DNA of 64,000 nt from Hyphomicrobiales bacterium (lineage in GTDB: Bacteria; Pseudomonadota; Alphaproteobacteria; Rhizobiales; Rhizobiaceae). Positions within the stretch are counted from its first letter, which is position 1; every line of letters starts with the position of its first letter. The notes under the pieces were generated by a model that saw only the letters and a list, made by a program, of their open reading frames with translations, was not told the origin of the DNA and did not search any database. Location: positions 735,579-799,578 of the forward strand of contig UBWZ01000002.1 in NCBI GenBank assembly GCA_900469345.1. The letters run 5' to 3'. This document shows, piece by piece, positions 8,462 to 16,435 of the stretch. Position numbers and translations under genes: made by a program.

Positions 8462-9127
8462 ATGAAGATCCTGCTGGCCGAAGACGACCCGCATATTGCC
8501 AGTCTCGTCGTCGAGAAACTGGGCCGCGAAGGCTATCTCGTCGAGACCCTTTCGAGCGGCATGGAGGTCTGGGAACAGGGAGAGACCGGCGACCACGCCG
8601 CCATCATTCTCGACCTTGGGCTCCCCGATCTCGATGGTCTGTCGATCCTCAAGCGCTGGCGCGCCGGTGGCCTGGAGACACCGGTGCTGGTGCTGACGGC
8701 ACGGGGATCCTGGATGGAGCGGGTCGACGGGTTCGACGCCGGCGCCGACGACTACCTCCCCAAACCCTTTCGCAGCGAGGAACTCGTGGCGCGCATGCGG
8801 GCCCTGCTGCGCCGCTCCGGCAAGGTCCAGACGCGCGTCCAGTCGGCCCATCGCTTCACGCTCGACAAGCAGGCCCGCCGCGTCACCTTCGACGGCCGCG
8901 AGCTGGATCTGACGCCGCTCGAATACCGGATGGTGTCGCTCTTCATCGATCGGCCGGGCGTGGTCCTGACGCCGGCCGAACTGGCAAGCCAGGTCCAGGG
9001 CCGCGACGACGACGCCGCCAAGAACGCCGTCGAGGCGATGATTGCCCGCCTGCGCAAGAAAACCGACAGCGATGCGATCGAGACCCGTCGCGGCTTCGGC
9101 TATGTCATGCCCGAGGCCCGCCCATGA
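8462..9127 (+). CDS. OmpR/PhoP-family response regulator
   Basis: 221 residues: receiver at 1-115 with acidic pair E7/D8-D9, phospho-acceptor Asp51 (IILDLGLPDLDG) and Lys in LPKPF; winged-helix DNA-binding domain at about 125-221 (FDGRELDLTPLEYRMVSLF, ending RRGFGYVM). It starts five bases after the PepSY gene and overlaps the kinase gene by four bases (ATGA). The kinase encoded next is its expected phosphodonor. The phased direct repeats at 7399-7437 are a candidate binding site. PhoP/FeuP-like by type, but I cannot assign an orthologue. Confidence 0.9.
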   Translation: MKILLAEDDPHIASLVVEKLGREGYLVETLSSGMEVWEQGETGDHAAIILDLGLPDLDGLSILKRWRAGGLETPVLVLTARGSWMERVDGFDAGADDYLPKPFRSEELVARMRALLRRSGKVQTRVQSAHRFTLDKQARRVTFDGRELDLTPLEYRMVSLFIDRPGVVLTPAELASQVQGRDDDAAKNAVEAMIARLRKKTDSDAIETRRGFGYVMPEARP

Positions 9128-10482
9128 CCCGTTCGTTGCGTTTCCGGCTGGCCGCCGGTGCCCTGGTGTCGATCTGTCTGGCGCTCTGGCTTGCCTGGTT
9201 TGTGCTCGGACATCTGTTCGAAGACTACGTCGCCGACCAGTATGCCGCCGAGATGACGGCGGTCTCCGATGCGCTTGCTGCCCGGCTGACCGTGCAGCAG
9301 GGCGGGCTGTCGCTTGCCAGCGAGCCGTCCGATCCGCGGTTCCAGATCCCGGCCGGTGGCCTCTACTGGCAGATCTCCCCGGCCGATGGGCAGCGCCCGC
9401 TGCGCTCGCGCTCGCTGTGGGACCAGGAGTTGTCGAAGGATGTCTTCTCGCAAGACCTCTACTGCGGCTTCTTCCAGACCGAGGGACCGGGCGGTGGCGT
9501 GCTTCTCGTCTCCGTCAAGCAGATGTCGATCGGCGAAGGCGAGGCCCGAAAGAGCTTCACCATCTACGCCGCGTTTTCGAAGGAGGACATGGAAGATGCC
9601 CTCGCGACCTATCACTGGCCGCTGGTGCTGATGCTGATCGCCATCGGCACGCTGCTCTTCCTCGCCGCCCTTGTTCAGACGCTGGTGGGCTTCTCGCCGC
9701 TGCTGCGGTTGCGCCGCGATGTGGCCGATATCCGTGCCGGTCGGTTGTCCAGCTTGGGACCCGGCGGGCCGAGTGAAGTCACGCCGCTGGTCAACGAGAT
9801 CAATCTTCTCCTCTCCGAACGGGAAACCGCCGTCGAACGGGCGCGGGCGCGCGCAAGCGACCTCGCGCATGGCCTCAAAACCCCGCTGACCGTTCTGTCG
9901 CATCTCGTCGAGGATCTGCCGGACGATCGCCGCGAAACCGCCTTGCAGCAGATCGAGCTTGTCCGGCAGCGCGCCGACCGGCAGTTGCAGGCAGCCCGGA
10001 TGGGTGTCGAGCAGATGACGACCACCTCGCTGCTCGGCCTGTCGGGCAAGCTCGTCAGCGTGCTGTCGCCGGTCATGAAGGACCGCGGCATCGGCTTCGA
10101 CCTCGACATTGACCCGTCGCTGACCGTACAGGCCGATCCCGCCGACGCCGCCGAGGCGATCGGCAACATTCTCGACAACGCCGTGCGGTTCGCCCAGCGG
10201 CGCATCGAGCTCTCCGCATCCCGCGACGACACCGGAATGATCCTGCTTCGCATCGCCGACGACGGGCCCGGCGTCAGGCCGGAACGCTACGCAGCCATGC
10301 TCAAGCGAGGCGTCAGCGGCGATCAGGAAGATGGAAAGGACGGTGCAGGCACCGGCCTTGGCCTGGCGATCAGCGGCGATATCGCCACCGCCTATGGCGG
10401 CGAACTGAGCCTTGCCCGGTCCCGCATGGGTGGCCTGGAGGCGGTGCTGCGCCTGCCGGGCTCCACGAGCGCCGCCGCCTGA
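9124..10482 (+). CDS. PhoQ-type membrane sensor histidine kinase
   Basis: 452 residues. A transmembrane segment at about 10-30, a periplasmic domain of about 130 residues, a second transmembrane segment at about 162-185, HAMP-like linker, dimerisation/phosphoacceptor helix with DLAHGLKTPL (His249), and an HATPase domain with NILDNAVRF (N box), DDGPGV (G1) and GTGLGLAI (G2). The DLAH-x-LKTPL H-box is that of the PhoQ group. It overlaps the regulator gene and shares the operon with the PepSY protein, which could contact the periplasmic domain. The stimulus is unknown; PhoQ-like sensors respond to cations, peptides or envelope state. Confidence 0.9.
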   Translation: MTRSLRFRLAAGALVSICLALWLAWFVLGHLFEDYVADQYAAEMTAVSDALAARLTVQQGGLSLASEPSDPRFQIPAGGLYWQISPADGQRPLRSRSLWDQELSKDVFSQDLYCGFFQTEGPGGGVLLVSVKQMSIGEGEARKSFTIYAAFSKEDMEDALATYHWPLVLMLIAIGTLLFLAALVQTLVGFSPLLRLRRDVADIRAGRLSSLGPGGPSEVTPLVNEINLLLSERETAVERARARASDLAHGLKTPLTVLSHLVEDLPDDRRETALQQIELVRQRADRQLQAARMGVEQMTTTSLLGLSGKLVSVLSPVMKDRGIGFDLDIDPSLTVQADPADAAEAIGNILDNAVRFAQRRIELSASRDDTGMILLRIADDGPGVRPERYAAMLKRGVSGDQEDGKDGAGTGLGLAISGDIATAYGGELSLARSRMGGLEAVLRLPGSTSAAA

Positions 10483-10576
10483 CAGGATAGGGCCATCGTC
10501 ATCCCGTTGGCGCCGGGAACAATTCCGGCCGACATGGATTGCCTCCCCGACCCGAAACCGGCAAAGGAGCACACCC

Positions 10577-12238
10577 GTGATCAGCGATCTCTGGTACAAG
10601 AATGCCGTCGTCTACTGCCTGTCCGTCGAGACATTTATGGATGCGGACGGCGACGGCCACGGCGACTTCAAGGGGCTCCAGCGGCGCCTCGATTACCTCG
10701 CCGGCCTCGGCATCACCGCCATCTGGCTGATGCCCTTCCAGACCTCGCCGGATCGCGATGACGGCTACGACGTGTCGGACTACTACAACGTCAATCCGCG
10801 CTTCGGCACGCTCGGCGATTTCGTCGAATTCACCCACGGCGCCAAGCAGCGCGGCATCCGTGTCCTCATCGATCTCGTGGTCAACCACACGTCCGATCAA
10901 CACCCCTGGTTCAAGGACGCCCGCAGCAACCCGGAGTCGCGCTATCGCGACTGGTATGTGTGGTCGAAGACCAAGCCCGCCAATGCAAATGAAGGCATGG
11001 TGTTTCCGGGCGTCCAGAAGAGCACCTGGACCTATGACGAAAAGGCGCGGGAATACTATTTCCACCGCTTCTACGATTTCCAGCCGGACCTCAACACTGC
11101 CAACCCGCTGGTGCAGGCCGAAATCCTCAAGATCATGGGCTTCTGGATTCAGCTCGGCGTCTCCGGCTTTCGCATGGACGCGGTGCCCTTCGTGATTGCC
11201 GAAAAGGGCGCCGAGGTCACCAAGCCGAAGGAACAGTACGACATGCTGCGCGCCTTCCGCGAGTTTCTGCAGTGGCGTCTGGGCGACAGCATCATCCTGG
11301 CAGAAGCCAACGTCGTGCCGAAGGAAAACCTCAACTACTTCGGCGAGGACGGCGAACGCATGCAGATGATGTTCAACTTCCACGTCAACCAGGCCCTCTT
11401 CTACGCGCTGGCCAGCTCCGACGGCCGGCCGCTCGCCAAGGCCATCTCCGATACCATGAGCCGGCCGCAGACGGCGCAGTGGGGCATGTTCCTGCGCAAT
11501 CACGACGAACTCGACCTCGGCCGCCTGACTGAAAAACAGCGCCAGACCGTGTTTGACGACATGGGCCCCGACAAATCCATGCAGCTCTACGACCGCGGCA
11601 TCCGCCGCAGGCTGGCGCCGATGCTGAAGGGCGACCGCCGCCGGCTGGAGCTCGCCTACAGCCTGATGTTCTCGCTGCCCGGCACGCCCGTGATCCGCTA
11701 TGGCGACGAGATTGCCATGGGCGATGACCTGTCCCTGCCCGAGCGCAACTGCGCCCGCACCCCGATGCAATGGTCGACCGAACCTCATGGCGGCTTCACA
11801 AAGAGCGACGAGCCGGTGCTGCCGGTCATCAGCGGTGGCCCATTTGGCTTCGAGCACACCAATGTCGCCCATCAGCGGCGCGACCCGAACTCGATGCTGA
11901 ACTGGATGGAACGCCTGATCCGCATGCGCAAGGAAGCGCCCGAGATCGGCTGGGGTGATTGCACCGCGATCGACACCGGCGACAACGGCGTGCTGGCGCT
12001 GCGCTACGACTGGCGCGACAATTCCGTTCTCGTCGTGCACAACCTGAGCGCCACGCCGGTCGAGGTCGCCTTCGACGTCGGGCTGGACGAGCGCGGCGGC
12101 TCGCTGATCGATATCGTCGACGACGGCAGCAGCGAGGCTGGCGAAAACGGCAAGCACACGCTTCTGCTTGAAGCCTATGCCTATCGGTGGTTCCGCGTCG
12201 GTGGCCTCGACTATCTCCTGAAGCGCAAGGAGGTCTGA
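10577..12238 (+). CDS. GH13 alpha-amylase-family enzyme, trehalose-synthase-like
   Basis: 553 residues from a GTG at 10577, chosen because AAGGAG lies seven bases upstream and the family starts with this LWYKNAVVY segment. The (beta/alpha)8 barrel motifs are intact: DLVVNHTSD (99-107), GFRMDAVPF with nucleophile Asp201, acid/base Glu243 (ILAEANV) and FLRNHDE with Asp310. The DDGYDVSDYY stretch matches the maltose alpha-D-glucosyltransferase (TreS)/trehalose synthase group, which interconverts maltose and trehalose. There is no fused maltokinase domain. A role in trehalose or glucan metabolism during osmotic stress is inferred; other glucosyl-transfer specificities remain possible. An MFS gene follows on the same strand. 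Confidence 0.85.
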   Translation: MISDLWYKNAVVYCLSVETFMDADGDGHGDFKGLQRRLDYLAGLGITAIWLMPFQTSPDRDDGYDVSDYYNVNPRFGTLGDFVEFTHGAKQRGIRVLIDLVVNHTSDQHPWFKDARSNPESRYRDWYVWSKTKPANANEGMVFPGVQKSTWTYDEKAREYYFHRFYDFQPDLNTANPLVQAEILKIMGFWIQLGVSGFRMDAVPFVIAEKGAEVTKPKEQYDMLRAFREFLQWRLGDSIILAEANVVPKENLNYFGEDGERMQMMFNFHVNQALFYALASSDGRPLAKAISDTMSRPQTAQWGMFLRNHDELDLGRLTEKQRQTVFDDMGPDKSMQLYDRGIRRRLAPMLKGDRRRLELAYSLMFSLPGTPVIRYGDEIAMGDDLSLPERNCARTPMQWSTEPHGGFTKSDEPVLPVISGGPFGFEHTNVAHQRRDPNSMLNWMERLIRMRKEAPEIGWGDCTAIDTGDNGVLALRYDWRDNSVLVVHNLSATPVEVAFDVGLDERGGSLIDIVDDGSSEAGENGKHTLLLEAYAYRWFRVGGLDYLLKRKEV

Positions 12239-12330
12239 CGGCCGGCTTTCCCGGCACGTTGCTCGGCCCGCTGAAAGGGTTGCGTTTGCTGCAGCGTACT
12301 GGTTTCCTGCCCGCAAAAGGGAACCGGGGC

Positions 12331-13605
12331 ATGCAGGAAAAACTGGGGCGCAGCTATCATGCGCTGCTGTCGGCGAGCGCCGTCTCCAATCTTGGCGACG
12401 GCATCGGCACGGTTGCCTGGCCATGGGTGACGTCGCTGCTGACGCGCGACCCCATGGCGATCGCGCTGGTGGCGCTTGCATTCCGCCTCCCCTGGCTGCT
12501 CTTCAGCCTGCCGGCCGGCGTCATTACCGACCGCTTCGATCGCCGCCGGCTGGTGGTGGCCATGGATCTGTTTCGCAGTCTCGTGCTGGTCTCGCTCGGA
12601 CTGGTGGTCGCACTGGCCGTACCATCCGATCCCGCGCCTGAACTTTCCCTTCCCGGATCGCCGCTCTACTGGTGCCTGGTCGTATCCGCGCTGGCAGCCG
12701 GCTTTGCAGAAGTCCTGCGCGATAACGCGGCCCAGACGCTGATGCCGGCGGTAGTGCCCCGGTCGAGACTGGAAGCGGCCAATGGCCGTCTCTGGAGCGT
12801 GGAGGTTCTCGGCAATTCGCTTCTCGGGCCGCCGCTCGCAGGCGTTCTCCTGGCGCTGGCACTGCCCCTGTCCTTCTTTGCCAATGGGGCCGGATACGCG
12901 GCATCGGCTGTCATGGTCCACTCCATCCGGGACAGCGCCCGGCCGCCAAAGGGTGCAGTTCGCCAGCATTGGCTGGTGGAGATGCGCGAAGGCGCTCGCT
13001 TCCTGTGGCGCAATCATCTGCTTCGCGACATGGCGCTGGGTGTCGGCGTGCTCAATGCCGTGGACTTCATGATGCGGACGGCGATGGTGCTCTACGCTCA
13101 GGAGGTCCTGCACCTCTCGTCAGAGGGTTTCGGCCTTCTGCTGACAGCTGGAGCCTTTGGCGGCATTGCCGGCGGCCTCTGTGCGGCAGCCGTCGTCAGG
13201 CATTTCGGCGCAAGCGGCGCATTGCGGCTGACGCTTGCCACGATCTGCATCCAGCTCATCATCATTTTCCTGTGGCAGTCGGCCCTGCCCGTCTTCGCGG
13301 TTTTAGTCGCGGGGGAGTTCATGGGCATGATCTGGAACAGCGTGACGGTTAGCATGCGCCAGCGTCAGGTGCCGGCTCACCTGCTCGGCCGCGTCAACAG
13401 CGTTTCGCGCTTTTTCGGCTGGGGCACCGTCCCGATCGGGATCGCGCTGTCGGGCCTTACCGTCACGCTTTCGCAAGAGACATGGGGACGCGCGGCTGCA
13501 CTGAGCATGCCGTTCGCCGTCGGGGCGGCGATCATGTGCGTCGCGACCCTGCTGCTCTGGCATCGCCTGTCGCGCGAGGCTTTGGGCAAGGTCGCTTTTG
13601 CGTAG
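12331..13605 (+). CDS. MFS transporter (MFS_3/EntS-like exporter)
   Basis: 424 residues with twelve predicted transmembrane helices. The motif after helix 2 reads LPAGVITDRFDRRRLV, the MFS motif A, and the N-terminal ASAVSNLGDGIGTVAWPW segment is typical of the MFS_3 group that includes EntS-like and multidrug exporters. ATG at 12331 was preferred to the open frame upstream because the signature N-terminus starts here. It lies 92 bp downstream of the GH13 gene on the same strand and could be cotranscribed. It converges on zwf. Substrate unknown. Confidence 0.85.
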   Translation: MQEKLGRSYHALLSASAVSNLGDGIGTVAWPWVTSLLTRDPMAIALVALAFRLPWLLFSLPAGVITDRFDRRRLVVAMDLFRSLVLVSLGLVVALAVPSDPAPELSLPGSPLYWCLVVSALAAGFAEVLRDNAAQTLMPAVVPRSRLEAANGRLWSVEVLGNSLLGPPLAGVLLALALPLSFFANGAGYAASAVMVHSIRDSARPPKGAVRQHWLVEMREGARFLWRNHLLRDMALGVGVLNAVDFMMRTAMVLYAQEVLHLSSEGFGLLLTAGAFGGIAGGLCAAAVVRHFGASGALRLTLATICIQLIIIFLWQSALPVFAVLVAGEFMGMIWNSVTVSMRQRQVPAHLLGRVNSVSRFFGWGTVPIGIALSGLTVTLSQETWGRAAALSMPFAVGAAIMCVATLLLWHRLSREALGKVAFA

Positions 13606-13631
13606 GTTTCAAAGGGCTTAGATGCACTCAC

Positions 13632-13656
13632 CGGCCCGCCGCAGAGAGACGGGCCG
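13632..13656. terminator. Weak bidirectional hairpin between MFS gene and zwf
   Basis: Seven-bp arms CGGCCCG/CGGGCCG with an 11-base loop lie between two convergent stop codons. No T-run is seen on either side. Confidence 0.35.
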
Positions 13657-13673
13657 CCGAGCAAGCCGATGGA

Positions 13674-15188
13674 TCAGGCCGTCGGTTTGTGCAGGAGAAC
13701 GCCCAGTTCGTGCCACTCCCGTCCGTCCTTGCGGATCAGGCCGTCGGCGCTGTCGGGCCCCATGCTGCCGGGCTGGTAGACATCCGGCGTTGCCGGATCC
13801 TGCGCCCAGGCATCGAGGAAGGGTTGCACCGCCGCCCAGCCGGCCTCGATGCCGTCGGCCCGCTGGAAGAGCGTCTGGTCGCCGATAAAGAGATCGTAGA
13901 TCAGCGACTCGTAGCCGGTCGTCTTGCTGATGTCGAAGCGGTCGGCATAGCGGAAGTCGAGGGACACGGGCTCGATGTCGACGAGCGGCCCCGGCGCCTT
14001 GATGGAGATCTCCATGCTCATCCCCTCGTCCGGCTGCACCTGGATGACGAGACGGTTGGGCGGCAGCTTGCGCGTCACTTCGGTTTCGCGGAACTGTGCG
14101 AACGGCACCTTCCGGAAGGTGATGACGATTTCTGTGTCACGCGCCGTCATCGCCTTGCCCGTCCGCAGGTAGAACGGCACGCCGGCCCAGCGCCAGGTAT
14201 CGACAAGCAGCTTCATCGCCACGAATGTCTCCGTCCGGCTGTCCGGCGAGATATCCTTCGTCTCCCGGAAGGCGGGAAGGTCGACGCCGTTGAGCGGCCC
14301 GGCAACATAGGCACCGCGCACCGCATTCGCCTTCGCCTCCTCCGGCGTGTAGTTGCGCAGCGCCTTCAGCACCTTGCTTTTTTCATTGCGGATCGCCTCC
14401 GCGTCGAAGCTGTTCGGCGGCTCCATGGCGATCATCGCCAGCAACTGGAACAGGTGGTTGGGGACCATGTCACGCAGGGCGCCGGTTGCATCGTAGAACT
14501 TGCCGCGGCTGCCGACATCGACCACTTCCGCTGCCGTGATCTGCACGTGGTCGATGTAATTGTTGTTCCACAGCGCCTCGATCATCATGTTGGCGAAGCG
14601 CGCCGTCATCAGGTTCTGCACCGTCTCCTTGCCGAGGAAGTGGTCGAGCCGGTAGACTTGGCTTTCAGCGATGCGCTCCAGGATGCGGGCATTGAGAGCC
14701 TGCGCCGAGGCAAGGTCGGTGCCGAAGGGCTTTTCGATCGCGACGCGGCGAAAGCCGTGCTCCGTTTCGGTCGTCAGCCCGTGATCGGCGAGCTTTTCGA
14801 CGATCGGACCGAACAGGGAGGGCGGCACGGCAAGATAGAAGGCGGCATTCGTGCCCGGCGGCAGGCGGCCGGCGATCGCCTCGAAAATCTGGTCCTTGGT
14901 GAAGTCGCCCTTGAGATAGGAGATCCGCGACCGCAGGCTGTCCCAGGCCTCGTCCTTCCTGGTGTGCTCTTCGGCGCCGGGCTTCAGCTGACCAAGGAAC
15001 TCGTCCAGCCGTCGACGCAGGAACTCGTCGTCCCCCTCGTCGATGCCGACACCCAGAATGGACAGGCTGCTGCCGACAAGACCGCTGCGGGTCAGGTTGA
15101 TCATCGCGGGAACGAGAAGGCGGCGGGTCAGATCTCCCGTCGCACCAAAGATCACGAGGGTAACCGGCGGGGCTTGCTGTGCGGTCAA
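13674..15188 (-). CDS. zwf: Glucose-6-phosphate 1-dehydrogenase
   Basis: Oxidises glucose-6-phosphate to 6-phosphogluconolactone with NAD(P)+, the first step of the Entner-Doudoroff and pentose-phosphate routes; cytoplasmic. The Rossmann fingerprint GATGDL is near the N-terminus, and the active-site block RLDHFLGKE carries the catalytic His and substrate Lys. EKPFGTD, NHLFQLL and the C-terminal substrate domain are all present. The product is 504 residues from TTG at 15188, preferred to the TTG at 15248 because a GGAGG box lies eight bases upstream and the next residues lead straight into the family start. No pgl or edd gene lies next to it, so it may be a second copy outside the usual zwf-pgl-edd operon. 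Confidence 0.93.
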   Translation of the reverse strand: MTAQQAPPVTLVIFGATGDLTRRLLVPAMINLTRSGLVGSSLSILGVGIDEGDDEFLRRRLDEFLGQLKPGAEEHTRKDEAWDSLRSRISYLKGDFTKDQIFEAIAGRLPPGTNAAFYLAVPPSLFGPIVEKLADHGLTTETEHGFRRVAIEKPFGTDLASAQALNARILERIAESQVYRLDHFLGKETVQNLMTARFANMMIEALWNNNYIDHVQITAAEVVDVGSRGKFYDATGALRDMVPNHLFQLLAMIAMEPPNSFDAEAIRNEKSKVLKALRNYTPEEAKANAVRGAYVAGPLNGVDLPAFRETKDISPDSRTETFVAMKLLVDTWRWAGVPFYLRTGKAMTARDTEIVITFRKVPFAQFRETEVTRKLPPNRLVIQVQPDEGMSMEISIKAPGPLVDIEPVSLDFRYADRFDISKTTGYESLIYDLFIGDQTLFQRADGIEAGWAAVQPFLDAWAQDPATPDVYQPGSMGPDSADGLIRKDGREWHELGVLLHKPTA

Positions 15189-15270
15189 GGGACGCGCCTC
15201 CAGATGATGTCGGAGGAGCGGATATAGCACAGCCGCATCACCTGGCAATTGCCGCGCCGCAGCGGGCAGC

Positions 15271-15296
15271 GAACCGGGAGGCAGAGCCCCCGGTTC
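15271..15296 (-). terminator. Hairpin after the LpxO-like gene
   Basis: Eight-bp arms GAACCGGG/CCCGGTTC with a 10-base loop, seven bases beyond the stop of the hydroxylase gene and ahead of zwf on the same strand. No U-run follows. Confidence 0.5.
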
Positions 15297-15302
15297 GGAC
15301 CG

Positions 15303-16058
15303 TCAGTTCGGTCGATTGCGGAGCGCTTCTGCTTCCGCGTAGAACTTCTTTTCCCATTCCTTGTGGTTGTCGAGCCCTTCGCGGATGAACGGCGTGAAGA
15401 TCGCCATGTGCATCAGCATCCAGTTGAGCAGCCGCGCTGGGAACTTCAGCGGCTTGACGAAATCGACGAACAGAACGACGCGCGTCTTGTCGGTGTGGTT
15501 CCAGGCTTCGTGCTCATAGGCATCGTCGAAGATCAGGACCTTGCCCTCTTCCCAGTGGCAGACCTGGTCCTTGACGCGGATGGCGAGGTTGTCGCCGACG
15601 TTTTCCGGCACGATCAGGCCGAGATGCAGCCGCAGCACGCCGTTATAGGGTCCGCGATGGGCCGGCAGGTGCTTGCCGGGTTCGAAGATCGAAAACATCA
15701 CGGTGGTGAGGCCGGGGATCTTCTGCATCGCCGCCCAGGTGTCCGGGCAGGCCTTGATGTTCTGTTCCGATTTCACCCCGAACCCCAGAAGAAAGAACGT
15801 CTTCCAGCCATTGTCCGTCGAGATCGTCTTCACGTCGGTCGAAATGTCCTGGAACGTCGGAAGCTCGTCCTTGCGCACCAGGATGCGGTCGAGTTCGGCG
15901 CGGATGGCGGGTGCTGCCTTTTCCACTTCGGCGGCCCAGGGGAACGTGGCATTGTTGTAGACCGGTGGATTGCCGAGCTTGGCGTGCTTGTAGTTGAGCC
16001 GCTCTGCCATGGCGACGATGCCCATGAAGAAGCGGGTGACGCGGCTCGCGCGTTCCAT
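15303..16058 (-). CDS. Aspartyl/asparaginyl beta-hydroxylase family protein (LpxO-like)
   Basis: 251 residues from ATG 16058. It belongs to the Fe(II)/2-oxoglutarate-dependent Asp_Arg_Hydrox family that includes LpxO, which 2-hydroxylates a lipid A acyl chain. The double-stranded beta-helix core shows PAHRGPYNGVLRLHLGL (His134 and His145) and YEHEAWNHT (around His183), supplying iron ligands, with an Arg further on for 2-oxoglutarate. A hydrophobic C-terminal stretch (LLNWMLMHMAIFTPF) fits membrane association. The start is uncertain: the frame stays open to 16229 and no strong ribosome site was seen. It is divergent from the hybrid kinase gene. Lipid A modification is the best guess; protein hydroxylation cannot be excluded. 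Confidence 0.82.
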   Translation of the reverse strand: MERASRVTRFFMGIVAMAERLNYKHAKLGNPPVYNNATFPWAAEVEKAAPAIRAELDRILVRKDELPTFQDISTDVKTISTDNGWKTFFLLGFGVKSEQNIKACPDTWAAMQKIPGLTTVMFSIFEPGKHLPAHRGPYNGVLRLHLGLIVPENVGDNLAIRVKDQVCHWEEGKVLIFDDAYEHEAWNHTDKTRVVLFVDFVKPLKFPARLLNWMLMHMAIFTPFIREGLDNHKEWEKKFYAEAEALRNRPN

Positions 16059-16435
16059 CGGCGCGATGCCGGTCGTGCCGAAAGTCTGTTCAGTCTGCTG
16101 TACGGGAGAAGATGACGGTTCCAAAACACTGCGCCTGACAAGAATGGTTGATCTGCTGCGGACGAGGGCGTGGCAAGACGCGACCTGGCCGGCTCGCTCT
16201 TTCATCGCGCACCGACCTTGAGCATGCAAGCGACTTTGTCATCGAGCCCGCACGATGCGACAAATATGTGACTGCACTGCTCCAGTTCAACGGAAAGGGC
16301 GAAAACGCTGCTCTCCCTGAGGGAATAACCAGCGGCAGCCATGTCTGGAAGGCTCCAGTGCGCTTGCAAAACCGGACGCCACAGCCGAAACTGCACAAGT
16401 TCAAGTCTTTCCAAAACAGGCGCTAGTTTTTAGGC
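16059..16435. other. Divergent intergenic region between the LpxO-like gene and the hybrid kinase
   Basis: This 377-bp stretch must contain promoters for both genes. I see no strong palindrome, no RNA gene and no convincing open frame. A short CTCCCTGAGGGA inverted repeat lies near 16311-16322. The right end is AT-richer just before ATG 16436. Confidence 0.4.

Noticed and set aside
7936..10482. Assignment of the PepSY-regulator-kinase operon as feuNPQ
   Set aside because: The gene order is suggestive, but I cannot confirm orthology by reading and the Gly-Ser PepSY protein is larger than expected.
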